From Sphingobacterium prati (GTDB lineage: Bacteria; Bacteroidota; Bacteroidia; Sphingobacteriales; Sphingobacteriaceae), in contig NZ_JABJWY010000016.1 in NCBI RefSeq assembly GCF_013167215.1, positions 186,134-250,133 of the forward strand: a stretch of DNA of 64,000 bases, read 5' to 3'. Shown here piece by piece: positions 26,782 to 34,600 of the stretch. The notes beneath the pieces are model-generated. The model searched no databases and was not told the origin of the DNA. It worked only from the letters and a program-made list of their open reading frames with translations. Within the stretch, counting starts at the first letter, position 1. Every line of letters begins with the position of its first letter. A program made the position numbers and the translations under genes.

Positions 26782-27018
26782 TTACGCTTTTTTGGGGAGG
26801 GTAGGTTTTATTATCTGGATTTCTTGTTGTTTCGATTGCGCAGCCTCTTTCTTTAGTTTTTGAATCTTCTTGAGTCCTTGGATAATACTAGACGCTGGAA
26901 CTCCGTATTTGGCAACGGCCTCCTCCAATAATAAATATCCGTTCATAATTTCAGCGATTGCTAATTGAAGCCTGGTTTTAGCTGACTCTGAATTTTTATC
27001 ATAACTTTTCATATTCAT
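26782..27018 (-). CDS. Small helix-turn-helix protein (psq/transposase-type HTH)
   Basis: The 78-residue product from the ATG at 27018 has an amphipathic helix, then a compact HTH: TRLQLAIAEIMNGYLLLEEA and VAKYGVPASSIIQGLKKIQK. The pattern 'A-x-x-Y-G-V-P-x-S-[ST]-I' is that of psq-like or transposase-orfA HTH units that read 'A..FGIS.STI'. There is no catalytic partner or inverted repeat nearby, so it is an orphan. The longer frame to 27060 lacks support. The region 27019-27380 carries only the SDR promoter and dyad. Confidence 0.55.
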   Translation of the reverse strand: MNMKSYDKNSESAKTRLQLAIAEIMNGYLLLEEAVAKYGVPASSIIQGLKKIQKLKKEAAQSKQQEIQIIKPTLPKKA

Positions 27019-27349
27019 TATTATTTTAATTTGTGCGATGTGTGTTATTTCAATCGGCATGATATCGATAACAAATATTACTTTTTTTCTATATAGCCTA
27101 ATTTTTTTATGAAAGTCATTTTTCTATTGTAGGTATATTTTTACATCATGTAGTCTGCTCTTTACAGTTTCCTCAGCGAAATCTACTCAAACTATGTGAT
27201 TGTCTTTGGTGGAAAGAAGGATTATTCCTCATACAAAAGACGAAGTTTTAAAAAATATGAAGAAAATGCATTTTTGTATATTTAGTTTTCATTCTATTAA
27301 AGAACGAAAATGTAGCAAGTTTCGGATTTTATAATTTTATATTTTAAAA

Positions 27350-27371
27350 TAGTTTTGTGTTAACTAACACA
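27350..27371 (+). promoter_or_regulatory. SDR gene promoter with overlapping repressor dyad
   Basis: TAGTTTTG (27350-27357) matches TAnnTTTG. It is overlapped by the perfect dyad TGTGTTA-AC-TAACACA (27356-27371), 9 bp before the ATG at 27381. A repressor such as a TetR- or HxlR-type protein bound there would block the promoter. No regulator gene is adjacent. Confidence 0.65.
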
Positions 27372-27380
27372 TAAAACGAA

Positions 27381-28121
27381 ATGGATATTTTTGAAGATAA
27401 AGTTATTCTCGTTACCGGAGCTAATAGAGGTATAGGCAGAGCATTAGTGAAAGCACTTCTCAATCACGGAGTAAGAAAGATTTATGCCACCTGCAGAGAC
27501 TTGAATACCATGCCATCATTAGACGATGACAGGATAACAGTATTATCCTTAGATATTACAAATGATGAGCAGATCACAACTGTTGCTGTTCTTGCTCAAG
27601 ACACTGAAATCCTTATTAATAATGCCGGCGTGATAAACGCTGGAAATATTTTGGAAGGTGATTTAGAAGGGATGGACAATGATATGTCAGTGAATTATTT
27701 TGGAACGATAAAGATGATGCGAGCATTTGCACCTATATTGAAAAAAAACAATCCATCCAAAATCATCAACATCGTCTCAATTGCAGCTTACTCGCCCTTA
27801 CCATCTATTGCAGGATATGCCGCCTCGAAAGCAGCGCTTTTTTCCGCTACGCAATCTGTCCGTATCGAATTGGCTAAAGAAGGGATTGCAGTGTATGCGA
27901 TCAATCCTGGAGCCATTGATACAGATATGAATAAAGGTAGTGATTGGGACATGCCAGATCCAGAAAGCACTGCTGTAAAGATATTGGAATATGTAGCCGA
28001 CGGCAAGTTCGATATCGTACCCGATGAAATGGGGCAAGGCATGTACAATGCTTGGCGGGAGGACCCTGCGAAACTATCGAAGATTTTTTCCGATCTGTAC
28101 TATGGAGAAATTAGCGAATAA
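27381..28121 (+). CDS. Short-chain dehydrogenase/reductase (SDR)
   Basis: The 246-residue classical SDR shows the cofactor motif VTGANRGIGRALV, the NNAG motif (LINNAGVINAG), and the catalytic Ser/Tyr-x3-Lys set (IVSIAAYSPLPS, GYAASKAALF). AINPGAIDTDMNKG is the usual region after the active site. CRDL after the second strand suggests an NADP preference, as an Arg follows strand 2; that is inference. The substrate is unknown. A dyad over its promoter suggests inducible expression. Its 3' end abuts a ferritin-like remnant on the other strand. Confidence 0.93.
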   Translation: MDIFEDKVILVTGANRGIGRALVKALLNHGVRKIYATCRDLNTMPSLDDDRITVLSLDITNDEQITTVAVLAQDTEILINNAGVINAGNILEGDLEGMDNDMSVNYFGTIKMMRAFAPILKKNNPSKIINIVSIAAYSPLPSIAGYAASKAALFSATQSVRIELAKEGIAVYAINPGAIDTDMNKGSDWDMPDPESTAVKILEYVADGKFDIVPDEMGQGMYNAWREDPAKLSKIFSDLYYGEISE

Positions 28122-28123
28122 GT

Positions 28124-28485
28124 GCTCACAAAGAAAATCTTCTCCAAGAAATATCCAAAAGACTGTGTCGCCGCATTTGTCAAAAGTTTACCTATCGAGC
28201 CAGATAATGTCGTGATCTCCACTACAGCTTGGGTAAAGTTGTTTTCACCAACATATATAGGGTCTACAACGGCACCGACCCCAGTGTCGTTGCTTTCTGT
28301 AATCCAGGGTTTTTGATTGGCTGCACCACCGCCACGAGCACGTCGCATCTGACGTATATGTGAAGCATGTCTGGCCTCAACAGAATGGATCTGCAACGCA
28401 GCAGTCAGCACAACTCGGTTACCAAGCAATATGCCTGCCCGTTCTTTGTAAGCCCGCACTCCTGTCTTCAAAGTTCACTGTACTT
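28124..28485 (-). pseudogene. Remnant of a ferritin-like domain protein
   Basis: The minus-strand frame (28100-28471) encodes the central part of a ferritin-like (PF13668-type) protein: RVVLTAALQIHSVEARHASH, IRQMRRARGGGA, PIYVGENNFTQ and KLLTNAATQSFG. The N-terminal third, including the signal peptide, is gone. A frameshift near 28470 separates NFED from GVRAYKERAG. The C-terminus after QSFG is replaced by unrelated residues. The metal-binding set cannot be complete, so this is a decayed gene. The remaining spacer to 28759 is AT-rich with nothing recognised. Confidence 0.7.
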
Positions 28486-28759
28486 ATATCCACTTACGAC
28501 TTTTTATGGCACCTGGATTTCTAAATCTGTTTTTTTAGTATGATTTTTAAAATCGGTATTACATAAATCAGCAGATAAACTTAAATAACCAGTAATACTG
28601 TTGTTACAGCTCCTTTTTTATCTGAGGACAATACGAAAAAGAGGATAGTCGCGGAAAATTCTTGGTTTAGTCGAGAAACTAATGAACTAATCTCTTGCTT
28701 AATTCCCGATAAAATATTATCTTTTTTATAATTTTAGAACTTAGAAAGAAGAAATAGCA

Positions 28760-29728
28760 ATGTCATTAATAGATTTATCAAAACGCGTAGCGTTGGGAAT
28801 AGATATCGGCGGTACTAACACAAAATTTGGAGTGGTGAATCATCGCGGTGAAGTACTTGAAAAGGGAAGCTTAAAAACAGATGATTATGAGCATGTTGAA
28901 GAGTTTATCGATGCTTTATATGAAAAGGCCCACCCTCTTATCGAAATGTTTGGTGGTGAAAATAACTTCGATGGAATTGGAGTTGGAGCTCCCGATGCAA
29001 ATTATTACACAGGTACAATAGACCACGCTCCTAATCTACCTTGGAAAGGGGTGATCCGCTTTAGTGACCTAATAACTGCCAAATTCAAAATTCCTTGTAT
29101 CATCACCAACGATGCGAATGCCGCCGCCTACGGCGAAATGCTTTTTGGGGCTGCGCGGGGAATGAAAGATTTTATTATGATTACCTTGGGAACAGGTGTG
29201 GGAAGCGGTATTGTTGCTGGAGGTAAGCTTATTTATGGACATGATGGATTCGCAGGAGAACTAGGACATACTATTGTCAAACCAGGAGGTAGAAAGCATT
29301 GGAGTACGGGCTCAGAAGGAAGCTTAGAGGCCTATGCTTCTGCAACGGGAATCACAATTACGGCAAAAAAAATGAGGGCGGAGTTTCCTGAGTCGATGTT
29401 AAACCAGTATCCTGAAGACGCGATCAATTCTAAAACCGTTCATGAGTGTGCAGTGAAAGGTGATCCAATAGCGATTGAAGTGTTTAGGTATACCGGTCAA
29501 AAATTAGGGGAGGCATTGGCAAATTTTGTGATGTTCTCTTCACCTGAAGCTATCCTATTATTTGGTGGTGTAATTAAAGCCGGAGACTTTATTTTGAAAC
29601 CTGCAAAATTACATATGGAAAGGAATCTCTTCCCCTTGTTTAGAAATAAGGTGAAGTTGGTTTTCAGTGAGCTGGCAGAAGCTGATGCCGCAATTCTGGG
29701 CGCAAGTGCTTTGGTTTGGGAAAAATAA
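28760..29728 (+). CDS. ROK-family sugar kinase, lacking the usual zinc cysteines
   Basis: The 322-residue protein has the ATP motif VALGIDIGGTNTKFGVVNH, the sugar-binding catalytic region IITNDANAAAYGEM, MITLGTGVGSGIVAGGKL and the conserved EXGH (FAGELGHTIV). In most ROK kinases this is followed by a CxCGxxGCxE zinc site; here the same place reads RKHWSTGSEGSLEAYAS, with no cysteine. Late residues LFGGVIKAGD and LGASALVW fit the family. It probably phosphorylates glucose or another hexose with ATP. The gene is monocistronic. Confidence 0.93.
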   Translation: MSLIDLSKRVALGIDIGGTNTKFGVVNHRGEVLEKGSLKTDDYEHVEEFIDALYEKAHPLIEMFGGENNFDGIGVGAPDANYYTGTIDHAPNLPWKGVIRFSDLITAKFKIPCIITNDANAAAYGEMLFGAARGMKDFIMITLGTGVGSGIVAGGKLIYGHDGFAGELGHTIVKPGGRKHWSTGSEGSLEAYASATGITITAKKMRAEFPESMLNQYPEDAINSKTVHECAVKGDPIAIEVFRYTGQKLGEALANFVMFSSPEAILLFGGVIKAGDFILKPAKLHMERNLFPLFRNKVKLVFSELAEADAAILGASALVWEK

Positions 29729-29921
29729 TCAATGGGATATTATTTGAAAAAATTAAAAAATTTTGTTGATCCCGTTTATTCAATCTACAGTAACCCGGCG
29801 AGTAAATTGAAATAATTAGCATGCAGGTAAGTTCTGCGTGAAGTAAGAGAAATAAAGGTGCTTAGAAAGATCATCAATACGATCCGGGCAATATATTCAT
29901 TTGTAGGAGGGAAGTTGTGAC

Positions 29922-29964
29922 TGTTAGCATAGTCTTAATAATTATAATTAAGACTATGCTAACA
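29922..29964. repeat. 18-bp perfect inverted repeat between convergent genes
   Basis: TGTTAGCATAGTCTTAAT pairs perfectly with ATTAAGACTATGCTAACA around the loop AATTATA. It lies between the ROK gene and the convergent immunity-like gene. It has no T tract, so it is either a bidirectional terminator of weak type or a structural repeat. I saw no second copy in the window. Confidence 0.75.
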
Positions 29965-29979
29965 ATATTGGATGAGCGT

Positions 29980-30261
29980 TTACGGGTGTTGCTGAGCCAA
30001 ACTCTCATACATAGTATTAATCAGCTTACGTATCGGTGCATTGCGCTGCTCTGAAAACACAAATTCGTCTGCATATCGATTTACACTTCTCAGGAATTCC
30101 AGCAGATCATCGTTGTTTGAATCTTGTCCAAAATCGGTAAAACTTTCTGCCTTAGATTTTAAGTAATGTAAAAAGGGCTCCACGGTTGTGTTCATTGCAG
30201 TTTCCAATTGTATCTGTTGGACTAATAATAGATAATCTTTTTCTATTTTTGGATTTACCAT
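29980..30261 (-). CDS. Small acidic protein, candidate immunity protein for the upstream toxin
   Basis: The 93-residue cytoplasmic helical protein (KIEKDYLLLVQQIQLETAMN, DLLEFLRSVNRYADEFVFSE) has no signal peptide. Its start overlaps the 3' end of the lipoprotein toxin gene by 7 bp, so the two are translated together. Size, charge, position and overlap are those of immunity proteins of polymorphic toxins. The family is not recognised and the role is inferred from context. Confidence 0.65.
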   Translation of the reverse strand: MVNPKIEKDYLLLVQQIQLETAMNTTVEPFLHYLKSKAESFTDFGQDSNNDDLLEFLRSVNRYADEFVFSEQRNAPIRKLINTMYESLAQQHP

Positions 30262-31064
30262 GGTAATGGAATTTCTTGGATTAATGTTTTAAACGCTTCA
30301 TCTCTGACTACTAAAGGTATGAACAATTGGATTTCACCACCGGGGAGATGCGGATTGATGATACCTTGAGCGATAGGCTGCCTCGCCGTCACACCCGACC
30401 AAACTTTTAATGCTTTTTGCTGTGGCACGGTGTAGATATAAAATTTGCTGAAGTTATTCCATGCCGGCTGTACAGCTGTTCCTCCAATGACTGCACCAAT
30501 AGAGCTGGGTGGTTTTTCTGTCCAATATCCACCAGCAGGATTACCACCTGTAACGCGATATATTTTAGTTCCCGCCGGGAGTTCTCTAGCCTCGGCACTG
30601 ACAAAGTTTGCAGCTTCAATCGCTGGGAGATCAAGCGCTGGATCGCCCCATGCTGTATGTTTTTTACCCGATGTTGCTCCATTGGCTACATAATCTGATT
30701 TAGCAATTCCTGGAATATTATCCCAATCTGCAATATATACGCGTTGATGGTAAATACTTTGGGCTGTTTCCAAATTTTTGAATAGCTCAGCTTTCTGGGT
30801 TGTTTTTGCAAACGCTTCTTTAAGCTTCTCCTGATCAAGACCTTTTTCAATCCAGGTATTTAATTTACTTTTCGTTCCGGCGCCAAGTGAAGATTCCAGA
30901 TCATTCATCCAAGCTGTCGAATTTTCCATCTCTTCATTGATGATGTCATCATCAGAAGAACAGCTGGTTATAAAATGCGAGGAAGAGATCAAAGAGAGTA
31001 TTAATAAGCACTGAAAAAAAAATGTGATAATCTTTCCCCCTTTTTTAATGTAAGTTGATTGCAT
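30255..31064 (-). CDS. Surface lipoprotein with a polymorphic-toxin-type C-terminal domain
   Basis: The protein of about 269 residues has a lipoprotein signal (LILSLISSSHFITSC) followed by SSDDD. That matches the acidic lipoprotein export signal described for surface lipoproteins of Bacteroidota. A helical linker follows (LNTWIEKGLDQEKLKEAFAK), of the kind placed before toxin modules. The C-terminal 110 residues contain LPAGTKIYRVTGGNPAGGYW, WNNFSKFYIYTVPQQKALKV and HLPGGEIQLFIP, a pattern I associate with ADP-ribosyltransferase-like toxin domains (Arg, Trp/Tyr and Glu at the expected order). The ATG at 31064 is preferred over the GTG at 31070. It overlaps a small immunity-like gene. The fold call is inference. 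Confidence 0.65.
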   Translation of the reverse strand: MQSTYIKKGGKIITFFFQCLLILSLISSSHFITSCSSDDDIINEEMENSTAWMNDLESSLGAGTKSKLNTWIEKGLDQEKLKEAFAKTTQKAELFKNLETAQSIYHQRVYIADWDNIPGIAKSDYVANGATSGKKHTAWGDPALDLPAIEAANFVSAEARELPAGTKIYRVTGGNPAGGYWTEKPPSSIGAVIGGTAVQPAWNNFSKFYIYTVPQQKALKVWSGVTARQPIAQGIINPHLPGGEIQLFIPLVVRDEAFKTLIQEIPLPW

Positions 31065-31070
31065 GGTCAC

Positions 31071-31424
31071 TGAATGTTTAATTTTTGTTTTATTTATGGT
31101 TTGTTATGGTATTAGTTTAATACTTTTATTAGATATAAAATTAAGAATTTTAATCTTGTGTCCAAAGTTAAAATTTATGTTTTTTATTAAATTTTTGGTT
31201 GTAAATTACAACTCAATTGTCCCATAGAAAAGCGATTTTTATCACTTCTTGTCAAAGATAGCCTTTGTAAAGGCCAAGAAAAACTGGAGCGCATGATTCT
31301 GTCGGATGGTTTCGTTTAGCGATGCCTTTTGACCTCATTAATTTTCCTGTATCAAAGGGCATAGTATTTGCTGATCAATTTTTTGAAAACTAAAGAACTC
31401 AACAAAAAAAATAAATTTAAATTG
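31071..31424. other. AT-rich spacer with a coding-like tail
   Basis: No gene is supported. A plus-strand frame near 31283-31392 reads DSVGWFRLAMPFDLINF without a start, which could be a remnant. The region next to the toxin gene is noticeably richer in A and T than its surroundings. Confidence 0.35.
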
Positions 31425-31808
31425 ATGAAAAAAACCATTTTACTTTTTGTGCTATTATGTACAGCTTTTTTTTCAAGGGCAGATCAACTCCACGCGCTGA
31501 CACAGGCACAGGCAGAGAAAGCCGTCGGATATCTTAAAAAAGAACCAATTGTCATTTTATGGTGCAGTTGTTGCGATAATGAAACACCTAAGAAAATTAC
31601 CGTTAATGAAGTCTTCTACAAGAAATATCCTGATGGAAAATATTATTCTGTCGTATTGAAGGGTCGGGATGAAAGTGGAAAGGAAGTTGAAGAATCTTTA
31701 GATCTTGCTTATGTTTTTGTAAAAAAAGGTAAGAAAGCAAAAAGCTTGGGTAAAGTATTAAAGTTTGAGTGCGACCCGTGCACACAACCGTTTGAATGGT
31801 CTATTTAA
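31425..31808 (+). CDS. Hypothetical secreted protein with four conserved-looking cysteines
   Basis: From the ATG at 31425 the 127-residue protein has a signal peptide (TILLFVLLCTAFFSRAD), then VILWCSCCDNETPKK and a late pair in FECDPCTQPFEW. The cysteine clusters suggest disulfides or metal binding in the periplasm. The longer frame from 31368 adds a leader that hides the signal peptide and is rejected. The family is not recognised. A hairpin (ACCTCTT / AAGAGGT near 31863-31896) lies downstream. Confidence 0.7.
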   Translation: MKKTILLFVLLCTAFFSRADQLHALTQAQAEKAVGYLKKEPIVILWCSCCDNETPKKITVNEVFYKKYPDGKYYSVVLKGRDESGKEVEESLDLAYVFVKKGKKAKSLGKVLKFECDPCTQPFEWSI

Positions 31809-32014
31809 GATATTCTTAAAACAAACTTTTGTAACCATCAAGAAGTGTAGTCTAAAGTCTTTACCTCTTGTCTATTTTCATGTATAAAAGAGGTGAAAAT
31901 AGCTACAGTTCCTATTATACGCAACCGTACTATTTGGTAAAGCTTTGTACGACATGCATAGCTTGAAGCTAAATCCGAGGGATGAAGCCCCGCTAATTTT
32001 GATCTTTTCTGTAA

Positions 32015-32054
32015 TAAAAAAATCCTCCCGAGATTTTAACCTAGGGAGGATTTA
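32015..32054 (-). terminator. Terminator of the tRNA-Leu gene
   Basis: On the minus strand AAATCCTCCC pairs with GGGAGGATTT and is followed by a T7 tract, directly after the tRNA 3' end. Confidence 0.9.
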
Positions 32055-32056
32055 AG

Positions 32057-32138
32057 TGCGGAAGAAGGGACTCGAACCCCCACGCCTCGCGGCGCCAGAT
32101 CCTAAGTCTGGTGCGGCTACCAATTACGCCACTTCCGC
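32057..32138 (-). tRNA. tRNA-Leu (anticodon TAG)
   Basis: The 82-nt minus-strand sequence folds into a cloverleaf. The acceptor stem GCGGAAG / CTTCCGC has discriminator A, the D arm contains AATTGGTAG, and the anticodon arm is CCAGA CTTAGGA TCTGG with anticodon TAG. A long variable arm (GCCGCGAGGC) of the class II type and the T arm GGGGGTTCGAGTCCC complete it. CCA is not encoded. It reads CUA/CUG leucine codons. Confidence 0.97.
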
Positions 32139-32471
32139 ATTAGGACTTTTTTGATACCGCAAATATAGAAACGAAACCTATATCTTACAAATGATCTTTT
32201 TCATATTTCTTGTATCACACACATTATGAGCTAAATATTTTCAATAGGAATCTCCAGTGCTCTTGATCAACTGGCTGGAAGATCGCTACGGAAGGATAAT
32301 TGATAGACTTCTCAACAATGTGAATAATGTTTCCGTTTATCGCGACATTTTTGTAGATTGAGTGCTACCAAAATGGAGATAGGATGGAAAATATAAAGGT
32401 TTGGCGCGATGTACGTTAATAGAATATATCGTATATTGCTAGTCAATTTAAACCAAATAATTAATTATCAA

Positions 32472-33272
32472 ATGAAAAGATTAATCTGTATAATTTTAGC
32501 TATTACCTTTATTTTCTCCAGCTGCATAGGAAAAAAAGGACAGCGGGACAGCACGGATTGGAAGTCATTATTTAATGGAAAAGACATCAAAGATTGGTTT
32601 GTTAAAATTCATCATCATGAGGTTGGTGTAAATTTTGGGAATACCTTTAGTGTTGAGGATGGAATTATTAAGATTAGATATGATCAATATGAAGATTTCA
32701 ACGATCAGTTTGGCCATTTATATTATAAAACACCATTTTCTTATTATCACTTAAAGTTTGAATATCGATTTGTCGGCGATCTTCACAAAGGGGCGCCTTC
32801 TTATACGTTACGGAATAGTGGAGTCATGTTTCATTCGCAGGATCCTCGAACAATGTTAAAAGAACAGGATTGGCCAATCTCCGTCGAAATGCAACTTTTA
32901 GGAGGCTTGAGCGATGGTAAGCCGCGATCTACAGGTAATATGTGCTCCCCAGGGACAAATGTGGTTTATAAAGGCAAGATAGCTTCTTCACATTGTTTAA
33001 ATTCGACTTCCAAAACCTATGATGGTGATCAATGGGTTCGCGGTGAATTGATTGTACTGGGGGATTCATTGATAAAACACATCATTAATGGCGATACTGT
33101 TCTCGAATACTCGAAACCGCAGATCGGAGGTGACGTCGCGAATCGGTACGATCCGAAAATTAAGATCGATGGTAAGTTGTTAGCCAGTGGATATATCGCA
33201 TTACAAAGTGAGGGGCAACCTGTAGACTTTAAGAATATCTGGATCAAAGAATTATCCGTGCCAAAGAAATAA
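32472..33272 (+). CDS. DUF1080-domain lipoprotein (3-keto-disaccharide hydrolase type)
   Basis: From the ATG at 32472 the 266-residue protein has a lipobox (ITFIFSSCIGKKG) and the DUF1080 laminin-G-like fold: WKSLFNGKDIKDWFVKIHHH, NSGVMFHSQDPRTM, SVEMQLLGGLSDG, STGNMCSPGTNV and ASGYIALQSEGQPVDFKNIW. Family members include hydrolases of 3-keto-glycosides, which fit together with periplasmic Gfo/Idh-type oxidoreductases; one such gene lies at 24914, but the two are not adjacent. Exported and lipid-anchored. The activity is inferred from the family. Confidence 0.9.
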   Translation: MKRLICIILAITFIFSSCIGKKGQRDSTDWKSLFNGKDIKDWFVKIHHHEVGVNFGNTFSVEDGIIKIRYDQYEDFNDQFGHLYYKTPFSYYHLKFEYRFVGDLHKGAPSYTLRNSGVMFHSQDPRTMLKEQDWPISVEMQLLGGLSDGKPRSTGNMCSPGTNVVYKGKIASSHCLNSTSKTYDGDQWVRGELIVLGDSLIKHIINGDTVLEYSKPQIGGDVANRYDPKIKIDGKLLASGYIALQSEGQPVDFKNIWIKELSVPKK

Positions 33273-33274
33273 AA

Positions 33275-33382
33275 CTATATGATTTGTTCAACAGATTTTT
33301 GTTTTCCCAAGACAACAGGATGACACAGACCCCATCCTTGTCTTAAATCTTCGTCCCATATCGAATAATAGCGAGTAGTTGC
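33275..33382 (-). pseudogene. C-terminal gene remnant of unknown family
   Basis: Directly after the TAA of the enolase-superfamily gene, and in the same frame, 34 codons read YYSIWDEDLRQGWGLCHP and GKQKSVEQII before TAG. The sequence is protein-like, with Trp and Cys/His, but has no start codon. It looks like the tail of a gene that once followed in the operon, or an ancestral longer C-terminus. The family is not recognised. Confidence 0.35.
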
Positions 33383-34600
33383 TTATATCTTTTTCAGCAG
33401 CGTCATTCCGAAGCCCGGGCTGGAAGGTGGGATCAACTTTCCAGCCTTAATGCTGTATCCCGATAAGTCAACATCCTCTGATGTGCTTGTAATACCTTCA
33501 ATAGTGACTGTATTCCCAAGTCCACCGGCCAAGTGGGCTGTGTAGTAGCTTTTGAGGAGTGAGCCCCAGGCGTGAGGAGATGCCTGGGCTCCCAAGTTTT
33601 TCAACTCAGGCATTAACCTTCTCCAATTTGTAAATCCGAGGCCTTCAATATCGGTCAAGTGCACGTCCAGCAGTTTTTTTGTGAAAAGCTCTTTCAATAA
33701 AGCTGGGTTGGGGTCAGCCTCACCGTCTGCCAACAACGTATTGATGCCTTCTGTCTGGATATAGTTTTTTAATTTTTGATAATCCGCCACCGTTTCGTGA
33801 AAAGGTTCTTCTATCCAGAAAAGATTTACCGAAGAGATGCCTTTGAGATAGTCGATAAATTGGTCAATCGTAAATCCATTGTTGCCGTCCACTAGAATAC
33901 CGCAGTCTGGAAAGGCTGCTGCTACAGCCTTCGTGACCTCAATATCCCGCTTTAAGCCTTGCTGAAAAGGCATCCATTTATGGCCGCGGCCTATCTTCAA
34001 CTTGAACTGCCTGTAACCAACATTATAGTCGTAATGGCATTCCTCCAAAATGCGGTCTATTCCCGCGGGTTTATCACTAGGTTCCAGGTCATCGAAATAG
34101 ATCATGCCACTGTAATAATCTGTGGTAAAAGGGTTTTTGTTGCCCAGCAACTCATATACGGGTTTCTGTAATATTACTCCAGCCAGATCATGGAGCGCAA
34201 TATCAAACGCGATGTGATTGTCATTTATCGTACCAACTTGGGAAGCGAAGAGTTCAGAAACCTTTTTACCTATCAGTCTGCTTGCGATCTGTTCGGCCTC
34301 CTGTCTTGATCCGCGCAGCGACGCCCAGCCCATTGCCCCCTTATCAGTTCTGATACTGCATATCGTGACTTCTGGGCCATAGCCGTGAAGGTTAAGCCGT
34401 GCATTTTTTCCAACCAAACGTGGATATTTCAGCTGTACTGTGGAGAACCGAATATCTTGTATCCTATGGTAGGATAGTTCATTGTCATCGTTATTTCTAT
34501 CCAATAAATCTTTTAAGAATATTCCGTAACTACGACCACTGTATAATGTTGCAGATATAATGCCCAAATTTAAGGTTTGTAAAAAAGCTTTCCTTTTCAT
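33383..34600 (-). CDS. Secreted enolase-superfamily (mandelate racemase/muconate-lactonizing) enzyme
   Basis: From the ATG at 34600 the 405-residue protein has a Tat-like leader (MKRKAFLQTLNLGIISATLY). It then has the capping domain and the barrel with a Lys-x-Lys (YRQFKLKIGRG), metal ligands in GILVDGNNGFT, FWIEEPFHE and LLADGEADPN, and the late SPHAWGSLLK with a catalytic-type His. The upstream extension to 34741 looks unconvincing and is rejected. These enzymes abstract a proton next to a carboxylate, for example as sugar acid dehydratases or racemases; the substrate is unknown. Export from the cytoplasm is unusual but common in Bacteroidota homologues. Confidence 0.9.
   Translation of the reverse strand: MKRKAFLQTLNLGIISATLYSGRSYGIFLKDLLDRNNDDNELSYHRIQDIRFSTVQLKYPRLVGKNARLNLHGYGPEVTICSIRTDKGAMGWASLRGSRQEAEQIASRLIGKKVSELFASQVGTINDNHIAFDIALHDLAGVILQKPVYELLGNKNPFTTDYYSGMIYFDDLEPSDKPAGIDRILEECHYDYNVGYRQFKLKIGRGHKWMPFQQGLKRDIEVTKAVAAAFPDCGILVDGNNGFTIDQFIDYLKGISSVNLFWIEEPFHETVADYQKLKNYIQTEGINTLLADGEADPNPALLKELFTKKLLDVHLTDIEGLGFTNWRRLMPELKNLGAQASPHAWGSLLKSYYTAHLAGGLGNTVTIEGITSTSEDVDLSGYSIKAGKLIPPSSPGFGMTLLKKI

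Noticed and set aside
26782..27018. Insertion sequence remnant around the small HTH protein
   Set aside because: No transposase catalytic part, terminal inverted repeat or target-site duplication could be found around it.
31283..31392. Similarity between DSVGWFRLAMPFD here and DSWFAMAFDR near 9040
   Set aside because: Both are startless, short and interrupted. The likeness could be chance and cannot be tested by eye.
31863..31896. Hairpin ACCTCTT / AAGAGGT after the secreted Cys-rich protein
   Set aside because: The stem is imperfect with a long loop and no T tract, so it is not called as a terminator.
24914..33272. 3-keto-glycoside pathway made of the Gfo/Idh/MocA enzyme and the DUF1080 lipoprotein
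   Set aside because: The families fit such a pathway, but the genes are about 6 kb apart with unrelated genes between, so there is no operon evidence.
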